From a virus: DNA of 28,199 bases. The stretch spans positions 1 through 28,199 of the IMG/VR virus record IMGVR_UViG_3300035670_001026; one strand, written 5' to 3'. This document shows positions 12,150 to 21,121 of this stretch, piece after piece (within the stretch, counting starts at the first letter, position 1; every line of letters starts with the position of its first letter). The notes beneath the pieces were generated by a model. The model ran no database searches. It worked only from the letters and a program-made list of their open reading frames with translations, and was not told the DNA's origin. The translations under genes were made by a program, and so were the position numbers.

Positions 12150-12305
12150 TTAGTTTGAGTGTAGCACACCTTTTTGTTTTTTGGTGGCCCATCGTTCGGC
12201 TTGTTTTTGTGCGTTGCGGAGGAGTGCTTCGTCTGAGAGTGGGCGGGCTGGTTTTAGTTCTTTGCGGCGCATGATGCGTCCTGATGTTCCTAACTGTTTG
12301 CCCAT
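12150..12305 (-). CDS. 51-residue basic protein, probably leaderless
   Basis: This leftward ORF begins MGKQLGTSGRIMRRKELKPA and continues with PLSDEALLRNAQKQAERWATKK, a well-formed charged helix. Both halves look like real protein. There is no Shine-Dalgarno sequence, but an extended -10 (TGATACACT, complementary strand of 12313-12321) ends 7 bases before the ATG, so the transcript would start at or beside the start codon. The basic N-terminus and helical tail suggest nucleic-acid binding. It is divergent from the terminase gene and shares its control region, making a packaging or late-gene regulatory role an attractive but unproven idea. Confidence 0.5.
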   Translation of the reverse strand: MGKQLGTSGRIMRRKELKPARPLSDEALLRNAQKQAERWATKKQKGVLHSN

Positions 12306-12312
12306 GTGTCTG

Positions 12313-12321
12313 AGTGTATCA
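12313..12321 (-). promoter_or_regulatory. Leftward extended -10 promoter (leaderless)
   Basis: On the complementary strand TGA-TACACT matches the TGn-TAnnnT extended -10. Seven bases separate it from the ATG at 12305, too close for a leader with a ribosome site. No good -35 is evident. Confidence 0.45.
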
Positions 12322-12324
12322 AGT

Positions 12325-12397
12325 GTTGGTGGGTGTGAGGAGGACCGGAGCGATCCAGTTCATTTAAGTGCTGTTGCTCTACGGCACACCCACCAAC
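12325..12397. repeat. 13-bp perfect inverted repeat between divergent promoters
   Basis: GTTGGTGGGTGTG (12325-12337) and CACACCCACCAAC (12385-12397) are exact reverse complements with a 47-base spacer. The right arm also forms a local CCACC-AAC-GGTGG dyad (12390-12402) next to the terminase -10. It is probably a paired operator for divergent control, or part of a packaging-recognition site. It does not have the internal arms of a tRNA. Confidence 0.6.
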
Positions 12398-12399
12398 GG

Positions 12400-12408
12400 T
12401 GGTAGATT
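12400..12408 (+). promoter_or_regulatory. Extended -10 promoter of the terminase gene (leaderless)
   Basis: TGG-TAGATT matches TGn-TAnnnT, and its last base lies 9 bases before the ATG at 12418. No Shine-Dalgarno precedes that ATG, so a leaderless terminase transcript is likely. The motif abuts the right arm of the inverted repeat. Confidence 0.5.
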
Positions 12409-12417
12409 ATCAGAACA

Positions 12418-14397
12418 ATGACAGCAGGGCGTAGCGGGCGACGACAAGTTCCACCACAAGATATCGCAAGATATTGGCAGGCAAGAGCTTCGGGTATGTC
12501 GATTAAAGACGCAGCCAAAATTGCTGGTGTCCACTACAACACCGCACAGGGCTGGGACGCTAAGAAACGTAAAGCAAAAGCAGAACTTGAAATAGCCAAA
12601 CTCGACGAGGGTAAGACTAGGTCGAAGGTTGGTGGGGTTCAGGCTGATGCTTGGGCGAAGGTGATGGATGTTTCTGATTTGCCACCTGTTATCCCGTATG
12701 ACCGTTTATCGGATGAGGCTAAGCGTGGGTTAGAAGATTTCGATTATTTCAGGCGCAGATATTTGGGGCGTATCCCGTCGCCGTGGCAGGTGGATGCCGC
12801 ATACAAGATTGAGGATTATTTGTTGTCTAACGATAAACAGTTTGTGGTGTTGAACTGTCCCCCAGGTGCAGGTAAGTCCACCTTGTTTCATGATATTGCT
12901 GTGTGGCAGATTGTGAAGAACCGCAAGATTCGTGTGATGATCGGCTCTGTTTCACAGTCTTTGGCGAAAATGTATTCCCGTCGTATTCGTGAAACCCTTG
13001 AACGCCAGTTCCCATTGGACCCTGACCCTGTGCTGATCGACAAAGGTTTAGCGATAAAAGCGGAAGCGTGTTTGGCGATTGACTACGGTAGGTTTAAGCC
13101 TTCAACTTCAGGGTCGTTGTGGCGGGCTGAAGAATTCATTGTTGAACAGGAGGACATGGGTGGGTTGGATAACAAGGAACCAACTGTTTCTGCTTACGGT
13201 ATTGAGTCTGAATTCATTGGTCATCGTGCCGATCTATGTTTGTTTGACGACGTTGCATCACCGGAGAACGCTAAAGAATCTGCGGCAAGAGACAAACTCA
13301 TTGAGAGATGGGATTCAATGGCTGAAGCACGAGTCGATCCAGGCGGTTTGCTCGCCGTCGTCGGACAACGACTTGGACCTTTGGACCTCTACGCTCATTG
13401 TCTCAGCAAAGTCACCTACGAAGATTTCGAGGACGACTATGACGGATCAGATACAACGGACATTTCACAGAACACGGAACCGTTAAAGAAACAAAAATAT
13501 CATCACCTGATTTATAAAGCGTATTATGAGGATTTGGATATAGGGCTTGCGTCTAAACGGAACTCATCCCCTGCATGGCCTAACGGACCACTCCTAGACC
13601 CGCATCGTTTGTCTTGGAAAGACCTGTCGTACATCAAACATTCCAACCCATCCAAGTTTGCGGTTGTATATCAGCAGGAAGATCAAGCTGAAGGTAACTA
13701 TCTGATTGAGCGTGTGTGGGCTACGGGCGGGATCGGGCCTGACGGGGTGCTGTACCCAGGCTGTGTGGACAATGAGCGTCGCCCAGGTCACGTACCCCAC
13801 AACCTTCAACCCCCATTGATCTCGATTGCCAGTGTTGACCCGTCGCCAACCATGTTTTGGGCTATCCAATGGTGGATATATCAGCCTGAAACCAACCTGC
13901 GGTTCCTGATTGACGTGGAACGAGTCAAACTTACAGCCGAACAGTTACTCGGTTTTGACACTACGACCCGTGACTATTCAGGGATCATGGAAGATTGGCA
14001 GAACAGGGCTATGGACATGGGCTACCCGATCTCACATTGGGTAGTTGAGGTCAACGCAGCGCAACGATTCTTGTTGGCACATGACTTTGTTCGCAAATGG
14101 CAGTCCCGACACAACGTAAATGTGATCGCACACACCACTAGCCGTAACAAGATAGACGAAAACCTTGGTGTGGAAGCGTTGCTTCCACAGTTGTTCCGTT
14201 CCGGTGCGATCCGAACCCCATCTATGCGGGAAAACTGGAAAACCCTTGCCTTCATCGAAGAACATTCGTCGTGGACTAGGGATAAGAAGAACGGTACTGA
14301 CCTTGTGATGGCGTGTTGGATGGCGATGTTGCATTTACCGAACTTGTCACCGATTAGTCGGCCACAAAAGAAATGGCGACCTTCTTGGCTGGTGTGA
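12418..14397 (+). CDS. terL: Terminase large subunit with N-terminal HTH
   Basis: This 659-residue packaging ATPase/nuclease starts with an HTH segment (DIARYWQARASGMSIKDAAKIAGVHYNTAQGW in pieces, residues 15-46) of the kind normally found in small terminase subunits. It then has the ATPase: Walker A PPGAGKST (148-155) and Walker B LCLFDD (273-278). The RNase H-like nuclease follows with acidic residues D474 (SVDPS), E544 (VVEVN) and D628 (GTDLVMA). It drives DNA into the prohead through the portal and cuts concatemers. No separate small subunit is visible in the window, so the HTH may do part of that DNA-recognition job. The start lacks a ribosome site and is probably leaderless. A TGA then a 14-base gap lead to the portal gene. 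Confidence 0.9.
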   Translation: MTAGRSGRRQVPPQDIARYWQARASGMSIKDAAKIAGVHYNTAQGWDAKKRKAKAELEIAKLDEGKTRSKVGGVQADAWAKVMDVSDLPPVIPYDRLSDEAKRGLEDFDYFRRRYLGRIPSPWQVDAAYKIEDYLLSNDKQFVVLNCPPGAGKSTLFHDIAVWQIVKNRKIRVMIGSVSQSLAKMYSRRIRETLERQFPLDPDPVLIDKGLAIKAEACLAIDYGRFKPSTSGSLWRAEEFIVEQEDMGGLDNKEPTVSAYGIESEFIGHRADLCLFDDVASPENAKESAARDKLIERWDSMAEARVDPGGLLAVVGQRLGPLDLYAHCLSKVTYEDFEDDYDGSDTTDISQNTEPLKKQKYHHLIYKAYYEDLDIGLASKRNSSPAWPNGPLLDPHRLSWKDLSYIKHSNPSKFAVVYQQEDQAEGNYLIERVWATGGIGPDGVLYPGCVDNERRPGHVPHNLQPPLISIASVDPSPTMFWAIQWWIYQPETNLRFLIDVERVKLTAEQLLGFDTTTRDYSGIMEDWQNRAMDMGYPISHWVVEVNAAQRFLLAHDFVRKWQSRHNVNVIAHTTSRNKIDENLGVEALLPQLFRSGAIRTPSMRENWKTLAFIEEHSSWTRDKKNGTDLVMACWMAMLHLPNLSPISRPQKKWRPSWLV

Positions 14398-14403
14398 TAA
14401 CTT
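14395..14403 (+). promoter_or_regulatory. Possible extended -10 before the portal gene
   Basis: TGA-TAACTT overlaps the terminase stop codon and fits TGn-TAnnnT; 8 bases separate it from the portal ATG. The portal gene, like terminase, has no Shine-Dalgarno. This could let it be transcribed separately as a leaderless mRNA, but the motif is short and could be chance. Confidence 0.3.
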
Positions 14404-14411
14404 GTATCTAA

Positions 14412-16175
14412 ATGCTGTCTACAGAGGAAATCGTCCAACTCTACGAACAACGCCGTAGAAATCAAGGTCCTGTTCAAGAGCAGATGCGTCGTGTACGCGA
14501 TCTAGCCAACGGTGACGTAATCGTTCCACTAAACGAACTGGATAAGAACGCTAAATCCTCGGTAGCAAACCTGTTGGTACAAGGCTTGGATCAGATGTCT
14601 ATGCGTGTGACATCAACAATGCCATCCCCATATTTCCCACCAATCAAAGAAGGCTCGGAACGGTCCAAGTCCTCTGCCCGTATGCGTAAACGTGCGATGT
14701 TGTCTATTTGGGATCACAACCGTATGCAGATGAAGATGCGTCGTCGCGCACGACACCTACTCGGCTACTCACAGTCAGCTGTAGTTATCAAACCTGACTT
14801 CAAAACTTTGATGCCTGTGTGGTCTGTGCGTAACCCGTTAGACACTTTCGCTGCACCAGTAGATGATCCTGATAACCCGACCCCAGATGACTGCATTTTC
14901 ACGTATCGTGCCAGCGCAAGCTACCTGCTAGAAAACTATGGCGAACTTGTATTAGGGAAATTGCGTTTAGGAAAAATTGCTGCCGACACCAAATACACGA
15001 TGCTCGAATATGTTTGCTCAGATTCCATTCAACTCATCGTTCTAGGTGCAGAAGACTCCCCGAACCTAACAGTTGGTGAACGTGCAGGTATTGAAGCGAT
15101 GATGCTTGAATACATCCCGAACCGTACAGGTATGCCACTAGCAATCGTTGCTAACCGCATCACCCTAGACAAGCCACGTGGACAGTTTGATGGTGTGATG
15201 GGAATGTATTACACCCGCGCACGACTACAAGCCTTAACCGAGATCGCTATTGAGCGCGGTATCTTCCCTGAAGAATATCTAATCGCTCGACCTGGTGAGA
15301 ACCCTGAAATTTTGCAGGTTGCTGATGGTAAAGCCGGACAACTTGGTGTTGTGAAGGGTGGCGACATTCAACAGTTGCAACTCAACCCAGGCTATAAGAC
15401 CGATACTGCACTTGATCGTTTGGAACGACAGGAACGTTTAGAGGGTGCGATCCCTGCCGAGTTCGGTGGAGAGTCAGCATCCAACATTCGTACTGGTCGC
15501 CGAGGTGAATCCGTGTTGTCAGCAACGGTTGACTTCCGTGTGCAAGAAGCACAAACCACGTTTGAACAATCCATCTTAGAAGAAGATAAGGTCGCTATCG
15601 CTATCGAGAAAGCGTATTGGGGCAACCAACAAAAGTCGTTTTTCTTCGGACGCAAATCATCTGTCGGTGAAGAAACCTATACACCAAACAAACTTTGGCA
15701 AACAGATTTCCACTATGTCGCATACTCTGCGGCAGGCTCCGATGTGAACTCGCTGATAGTCGGCCTCGGTCAACGACTCGGAACAGGACTTATGTCTAAA
15801 GAATCCGCTCGTGAAGCCGACCCGCTTATCAGCGACCCAGACTTAGAACATGACCGCATTATCGCGGAAGGAGTAGAGAGTGCTTTACTTGCGAGTATTC
15901 AACAACAGGCTGCGGACCCTAATGGTCCGTATCAGCCAGAAGATTTGGCATATCTAACAAAGCTTGTTGTTGAGCAGGATGTTCCGTTGTTTGATGCTGT
16001 GCGTCGCACCGATCAACGCGCTAAGGATCGTCAAGCAGCACAAGCACCACAAGGTTCACCTGAAACAATGCCAGGTCTAGCGATGCCAGGTATGGGTGGA
16101 GAAATGATGGGTGGTCCACCACCGCAGGCAGGTCCACCGCCGATGGATCAACTACTCGCACAACTAGGAGGGTAA
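14412..16175 (+). CDS. Portal protein
   Basis: The protein has 587 residues. Its place directly after terminase, its size, and its sequence (MLSTEEIVQLYEQRRRNQGP start, long helical middle with RARLQALTEIAIERG, later RTGRRGESVLSATVDFRVQEAQTTFEQSI) fit a phage portal. The portal is the dodecameric ring at the capsid vertex through which DNA passes. The C-terminal ~50 residues are Met/Gly/Pro-rich and probably flexible (PGLAMPGMGGEMMGGPPPQAG). No clear ribosome site precedes the ATG. The next gene starts with GTG one base after the stop. Confidence 0.85.
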   Translation: MLSTEEIVQLYEQRRRNQGPVQEQMRRVRDLANGDVIVPLNELDKNAKSSVANLLVQGLDQMSMRVTSTMPSPYFPPIKEGSERSKSSARMRKRAMLSIWDHNRMQMKMRRRARHLLGYSQSAVVIKPDFKTLMPVWSVRNPLDTFAAPVDDPDNPTPDDCIFTYRASASYLLENYGELVLGKLRLGKIAADTKYTMLEYVCSDSIQLIVLGAEDSPNLTVGERAGIEAMMLEYIPNRTGMPLAIVANRITLDKPRGQFDGVMGMYYTRARLQALTEIAIERGIFPEEYLIARPGENPEILQVADGKAGQLGVVKGGDIQQLQLNPGYKTDTALDRLERQERLEGAIPAEFGGESASNIRTGRRGESVLSATVDFRVQEAQTTFEQSILEEDKVAIAIEKAYWGNQQKSFFFGRKSSVGEETYTPNKLWQTDFHYVAYSAAGSDVNSLIVGLGQRLGTGLMSKESAREADPLISDPDLEHDRIIAEGVESALLASIQQQAADPNGPYQPEDLAYLTKLVVEQDVPLFDAVRRTDQRAKDRQAAQAPQGSPETMPGLAMPGMGGEMMGGPPPQAGPPPMDQLLAQLGG

Positions 16176-16541
16176 GTGAGCGACATTCAAGCAGGAACAA
16201 ACCGTGTAGCAATCCAAGCTGCAACAGGTCAAACTTACGGTAAAGCAACAGAGCAGCGCAATGCCCAGCGTGCTGTACCTATGGGCGCACCACCGACGGA
16301 AGCACCACAGATTCAGCGTCCTGTACCTGGAACTTTGGGTGCGTTAACTCGACCAACGGAACGACCAACAGAACCTATTACTGCTGGCGCACCGTTCGGT
16401 ATGGGTCCAGGTCCAGTCGGTGCAGGTATCCCACAACCTGTTGGAGATAATGCTTTGGAAGAACTACGGATGATTTACCAAATGTTCCCTAACGATGATC
16501 TAGCGGATTTGATTGACTCATACACCCGTGATGGTTTGTAA
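16176..16541 (+). CDS. Pro/Gly-rich small protein of the head module
   Basis: This 121-residue protein starts at GTG with an upstream AGGAGGG. Residues 1-90 are rich in Pro, Gly, Ala and Thr and likely disordered. The last 30 residues form an acidic amphipathic helix (NALEELRMIYQMFPNDDLADLIDSYTRDGL). Between portal and the giant virion gene it may be a portal-associated or head-assembly peptide. The helical tail could dock onto a partner. The stop overlaps the next ATG (TAATG). Confidence 0.6.
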   Translation: MSDIQAGTNRVAIQAATGQTYGKATEQRNAQRAVPMGAPPTEAPQIQRPVPGTLGALTRPTERPTEPITAGAPFGMGPGPVGAGIPQPVGDNALEELRMIYQMFPNDDLADLIDSYTRDGL

Positions 16542-19500
16542 TGCCATCATCATTTATTGATGCTGTTTCCGAGCAGCGAATCAACGATTACATAACAAAT
16601 AGAAATCAACAGCACACCCTTTACCGCACTAACGCAACTCCAGAGATGGCTCAGGCCGCCGCAAAAATTTATCGCAATAGCCCGTGGCTTACCCCAGGTC
16701 AGGTGTTGGCTTTGGCTAAAGGTAACGCTTCACCGCAAGCCGTTGAACTTGCTTCGCAAGCACAATCAAACCTTGTACCTAAACTTCTTGACCCACAGAA
16801 ACCTAAGAAGCAATCTTGGTTTGAACGCAACGTGTACGGCAAGATTAAGGAAACTTCGCGCTGGGGTTTTGCTTCTTTGCAATTAACAACAGATTTGGCT
16901 ACTAACGTTGCTTCGGAAATTTTTTCAGAAAATGATCCTGCTGGATTTGATGGATGGTTTAAGTCAACAAACTTGGGAACAATGTTGGCTGATTCTGATG
17001 AAGCCGGTACTGGATGGTTTATTGGTGGTACGGCAGAAGAAAAACAGTCTGAACGCGCTCGACAATTCCGTGGGACAATTAACGGGAACGCTTGGTCTAT
17101 CGGTCGTGGAGCAGCCGCAGGAGTCTTTATTCCTGGTTCAATGCCATATAACATAATGTCAGGTTTTCTTGACGCTGCTGTGACCATCGTTGCCGACCCA
17201 ACCATTATTGGTGGAAAACTTTCAGCACCGTTAAAAGCACAACGCGCTACGATTAAGGGTTTACAAAGCGCGGAAGAAATTACAGCAGCAACAAAGATTG
17301 CCAACGCTGGTACACGTGCTTTGGCTGGTTTATCAACGTCAGAGCAAGCTGCTTTTGATGGTTCAAAGTTTATGAAATTTATGAAAACGGATCGTCGGGC
17401 TGTGCGTCTTGTGGAATCTCTTGCTGATCCAGCAAATGACGATCCTTACAAGATTATGCGTGATGTTTTTGATTTCAAGATTGACATGGACACGGCGAAG
17501 GCGCTTGCTAATGCTGGATCAAAAGACCAGATTTATGCGTTGCTTGGTGAACAGTCAGCGATCTTGGACAATGTTTCTAAGGGCATAATGCCAACCGATA
17601 TTCGTGACATTCGTGGAGCAAAATGGGGAACCGTTGTTAAAGAACGAATCCCAATGTATAACAACTTCAGGCAATCAAGATTGTTGTCAGAAGTACCGGA
17701 CAGTCTTGTTATTCATGGCTCTAGCGCGGATCGTGTCAAAGCGGTAAAAGATTACGGCAATTACTTGAACACCATCAAGGGTGGTTTTACCGATACCCCT
17801 GAAGGTGAGAAGTTGATGCGACAAGTCTTTGACGCTTACTCAGATACTTCAAAGGCTGGTGTCGACGCTGCGCGTGATGCTTTTGATGAAACCGTAAGAA
17901 CGTTAATGAAATCCGAAGGTGCTGATCCTTTCCTTGTCGATGAGGTTTTTAAGAAAGTTCTTAACAGTATTGATGAAACTAAAGCATATTTTGTTGATGA
18001 AGCAGGTGACGCAACCGATGCGGGATTTGTGCAACAACTTATTTCTAGTGGTGTTATTGATAAGACACAATTTGGGAATTTGACCCAACAACAGATTGAC
18101 CAATTTAGGTTGGTGGGTCCAGGCTCTATTGTCGAGTTGTTGAACTCAGCCCACGTTCTTCCAGACATTCGTGCTGTTCGTCGAATGACAGCAAACCCTG
18201 TTGTGAAACGTGCGGTTATGCAAGCGAAAAATGGCGACCAACGCGCTGCCGTGGAGATCGCAGACTATTTGCAGAACAAAATTTGGAAACCAATCACCCT
18301 TGCTACTGGTGGTTACATCATGCGAAATATGTTTGATGCCCAAGTGCGTATGGCAACAATCGGAAAAGACGGTTTCTTTAACCATCCTTTGCGTTATATC
18401 CAGTGGGCTATGAACGAAAAGGGTGCAGAGCGGATTATTGGTCGTGATTTTGATGACTTCATTAAGTCAACCGTTAGCGGGTTTGATGATGCCACAGATT
18501 ATTACGCAGAAGCGATGAAGATTTCGTTGGGTAAAAGCCTTGACGATATTGTTCCATCACAAATCCGTTTGGTTAAGAACGGTTCATACAAGATTGTTAG
18601 CCAAATGTCAGAACCCGAATTGTGGGTTACAGGTTTACGTGATGAGATTATCCAAATTTCTAAGGACACATTGGAGAACGCTGTCGCTAAGGGCATTTCA
18701 ACAGATGACTTGATTACCTATTTGCGTAATGATCCGAAGGGCCGTGAGGCATTGAAGCAGGTTGAGGACTATTTGCGTGGTGGAATCAATCTCGCCAAAG
18801 AGAGCGGATATTCGCAGAAGGTCAAGATAACAAATGTTACTGATGATGTTCTGAAGGAATGGATTGACAAGCTGGCTAGGGGTCGTGTGCTAGTTAAGAC
18901 TGGTGGCGATGAAGAACTGATGATGGCTATTGCCTACAAGCGTGTTCCTTTGGCAGATACTTTTGATAGTGCTGTCAAGGTAACTGGCAAAACTGTTGAA
19001 CTTGATGGTGTGGTGCGAACTGTTTTGGATGGACCGCAAACACCAGGTAGAGGCTCTTTGGTTGACATGGGTGTTGACCCAACTACCAAGAAACAAATAC
19101 TTGCTGTTGTCACCAACGAATCGGGTGGAAGATGGCAGTTACAAAGTGTTTCAACAAATCAGTTCACTGGTGTTGGTGTTGAGGCAGACGAATTGGCTCG
19201 CGGTCGAACTGAACTGACCAAGATGATCCAAGACAAGAAAAAGGTTCCGAACAATCTTCCAGCAAAAGTGAAGTATGCTGAACGGAACGTTGTCAACGAA
19301 GCCAAGAACCCGTTGGACAAGATGTTGCGTAGAGGAACCGACTGGTTCTTCCACCAAATCTATGAAAGCAAAGTGGTCAACAAGCTTGAGCGATCACCTG
19401 TTTACCGTCAGTTCTACTATGAGCAGGTAGCAAAGAACGTTGACAGTCTGACACCGGCTGAGGCAACCAATCTTGTTAAAAACATTAAGGATCAGGCTTT

Positions 19501-21121
19501 TGCTTTGGATGAGATGAAGCCGTGGGATTATGTCGGCAGCAAGGCAAACTGGAAGCAGATACAAAAACTTGCAGGCGAGGCGCGAGGAACAGGAACTATC
19601 AAAGACCTTGACGATTTTGCTGGTCTGACCGCGCTTAACGCCACAAAAGAAGCGTTGTTCAACGCAACTGAGCGTAACAACCTTGAAGATATTATGCGTA
19701 TCGTCATCCCGTTCGGTGCAGCATGGCGTGAAGTTGTTGGCACATACGCAAAGTTCCTGGTTGAGGACCCAAGTCGTATCCGTCGCGCACAACTCTTATT
19801 CAAAGGTGCAACAGACTTTGACCCAGATGGAAACGGTCGAGGATTTTTCTACAAAGACCCAACCACAAAACAGTATTCGTTCAACTTCCCGCTATCCGGT
19901 GAACTAGCGAAACTTGCTACTGGCATTAACGCACCGTTGCAGGGAACTGTGAAACGTGTGTCTGTTGGTTTGGACTGGCATCCAGCGTTAGGGCCTGTAG
20001 GTCAGATCGCTGCCGACAAAATCATTCCCGATACCCCAAAGTTTGATGGAATTGTCAGCATCCTTATGCCTTATGGTCGTGGGACAACAGCATCGTTGCT
20101 TCCTTCATGGGCGAAAAAACTTCAGTCCGCGATTGAAGCAGACCCATCAAAACTGGAAGGCATCTACGGCAACACTTATATCGACACGATGCGGGCGTTG
20201 GCTGCTTCAGGTGACTACAACCTAGATACGCCTGAAGGTCAAGAAGAACTGATGTCTGACGCTAAAGGCAAGGCACGTATTTTGACTGCGATGCGGGCTA
20301 TTGGACAGTTCATTGGACCTACCGCACCTGGCACAGAGTTTGAAATACCTACCAAAGATGGCGACATCATGGCATCACAACTCATCCAAGAGTTCTACAA
20401 GCTACAGGCAGATAACTATGACACCGCCGTTGGTGAGTTCTTGCGTATCTACGGTGAGGATGCGTTGCTGTATCTGTCATCCAAATCAAAGGCAACTGTT
20501 GAAGGTTTGGAAGCAACCAAAGAGTTCGGTGATTGGGAACGAACCAATGGTGATGTCATCAAGGCTTACCCTGACGTGGCAGCGTTCTTTGCGCCTGGTG
20601 GATCAGACTTTGATTTCCAAGTATGGCAACGCCAAATCAAGGGTGGTAAGCGTGTCCGGTTGACCGACAAGCAGGTTATCGAGCAAGCCCAATACCGTTT
20701 GGCTTCATCACAATACAAGGCTTATCGCGCACAGGTCGGGGCATATCCGAACGAGGAGCAACGAGCATGGCTCAAAGGTATCCGTGTTGAGTTGAACAAG
20801 AAGTATCCAGGTTTCCCTGTTGTCCCTGTGTTCACGGTGGGTGAGTTTGAAAAGAAAATCGTCCAAATGAAAGACGCTATTGCTGATCCGCGTCTAAAGG
20901 ATAATGATGTGGCTAAAGCGGTTAACACTTATTTCGGTTATCGGGATCAGGTTCTTTCACAGTGGATTGCTGCTGGTGGATCGGCACAAGGTTTGGCTAC
21001 ATCTAAGTCTGCTGAGCCGTTGCGAGGCTATTTGACTAGCATTGGTGATGCGCTTGCCTTACAAGTTCCAGATTTCGGGCGTGTTTGGGAACGTGAATTA
21101 CTATCTGAGGTAGACCAATGA
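16541..21121 (+). CDS. Giant virion protein (1526 residues), putative ejection protein
   Basis: This is the largest gene in the window. The protein is mostly helical, with few recognisable motifs. An Ala/Gly hydrophobic segment (about 185-230: RGAAAGVFIPGSMPYNIMSGFLDAAVTIVAD, in pieces) could insert in or cross a membrane. A mid-region has GGYIMRNMFDAQVRMA, and a later block, MRIVIPFGAAWREVVGTYAKFL with RIRRAQLLFKGA, resembles a stretch I associate with giant internal proteins of uncultured aquatic phages. It is not a standard tape measure (no long Ala/Gly coiled coil), and no lysozyme or protease motif was seen. Its location between portal and capsid suggests it is packaged in the head and ejected with DNA. 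An RNA polymerase or other enzyme domain cannot be excluded without a structure search. Confidence 0.55.
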   Translation: MPSSFIDAVSEQRINDYITNRNQQHTLYRTNATPEMAQAAAKIYRNSPWLTPGQVLALAKGNASPQAVELASQAQSNLVPKLLDPQKPKKQSWFERNVYGKIKETSRWGFASLQLTTDLATNVASEIFSENDPAGFDGWFKSTNLGTMLADSDEAGTGWFIGGTAEEKQSERARQFRGTINGNAWSIGRGAAAGVFIPGSMPYNIMSGFLDAAVTIVADPTIIGGKLSAPLKAQRATIKGLQSAEEITAATKIANAGTRALAGLSTSEQAAFDGSKFMKFMKTDRRAVRLVESLADPANDDPYKIMRDVFDFKIDMDTAKALANAGSKDQIYALLGEQSAILDNVSKGIMPTDIRDIRGAKWGTVVKERIPMYNNFRQSRLLSEVPDSLVIHGSSADRVKAVKDYGNYLNTIKGGFTDTPEGEKLMRQVFDAYSDTSKAGVDAARDAFDETVRTLMKSEGADPFLVDEVFKKVLNSIDETKAYFVDEAGDATDAGFVQQLISSGVIDKTQFGNLTQQQIDQFRLVGPGSIVELLNSAHVLPDIRAVRRMTANPVVKRAVMQAKNGDQRAAVEIADYLQNKIWKPITLATGGYIMRNMFDAQVRMATIGKDGFFNHPLRYIQWAMNEKGAERIIGRDFDDFIKSTVSGFDDATDYYAEAMKISLGKSLDDIVPSQIRLVKNGSYKIVSQMSEPELWVTGLRDEIIQISKDTLENAVAKGISTDDLITYLRNDPKGREALKQVEDYLRGGINLAKESGYSQKVKITNVTDDVLKEWIDKLARGRVLVKTGGDEELMMAIAYKRVPLADTFDSAVKVTGKTVELDGVVRTVLDGPQTPGRGSLVDMGVDPTTKKQILAVVTNESGGRWQLQSVSTNQFTGVGVEADELARGRTELTKMIQDKKKVPNNLPAKVKYAERNVVNEAKNPLDKMLRRGTDWFFHQIYESKVVNKLERSPVYRQFYYEQVAKNVDSLTPAEATNLVKNIKDQAFALDEMKPWDYVGSKANWKQIQKLAGEARGTGTIKDLDDFAGLTALNATKEALFNATERNNLEDIMRIVIPFGAAWREVVGTYAKFLVEDPSRIRRAQLLFKGATDFDPDGNGRGFFYKDPTTKQYSFNFPLSGELAKLATGINAPLQGTVKRVSVGLDWHPALGPVGQIAADKIIPDTPKFDGIVSILMPYGRGTTASLLPSWAKKLQSAIEADPSKLEGIYGNTYIDTMRALAASGDYNLDTPEGQEELMSDAKGKARILTAMRAIGQFIGPTAPGTEFEIPTKDGDIMASQLIQEFYKLQADNYDTAVGEFLRIYGEDALLYLSSKSKATVEGLEATKEFGDWERTNGDVIKAYPDVAAFFAPGGSDFDFQVWQRQIKGGKRVRLTDKQVIEQAQYRLASSQYKAYRAQVGAYPNEEQRAWLKGIRVELNKKYPGFPVVPVFTVGEFEKKIVQMKDAIADPRLKDNDVAKAVNTYFGYRDQVLSQWIAAGGSAQGLATSKSAEPLRGYLTSIGDALALQVPDFGRVWERELLSEVDQ

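Noticed and set aside
12157-12182. GTGT-AGC-ACAC hairpin followed by a T-run, resembling a forward terminator
   Set aside because: Stem of only 4 bp, no forward gene precedes it, and the T-run is the Lys-rich end of the leftward gene.
12325-12397. 73-base unit bounded by inverted repeats, considered as a tRNA or transposon ends
   Set aside because: The 13-bp arms have no cloverleaf interior, there is no transposase, and no flanking target duplication was seen.
12181-12405. Forward ORF of 74 codons before terminase
   Set aside because: Cys/Arg/Ser-rich sequence with no ribosome site; it is the shadow of the leftward 51-codon gene, which has better composition.
16541-21121. Tape-measure protein assignment for the 1526-residue gene
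   Set aside because: It precedes the capsid gene and lacks the long uniform coiled coil and hydrophobic repeats of tape measures; ejection-type protein preferred.
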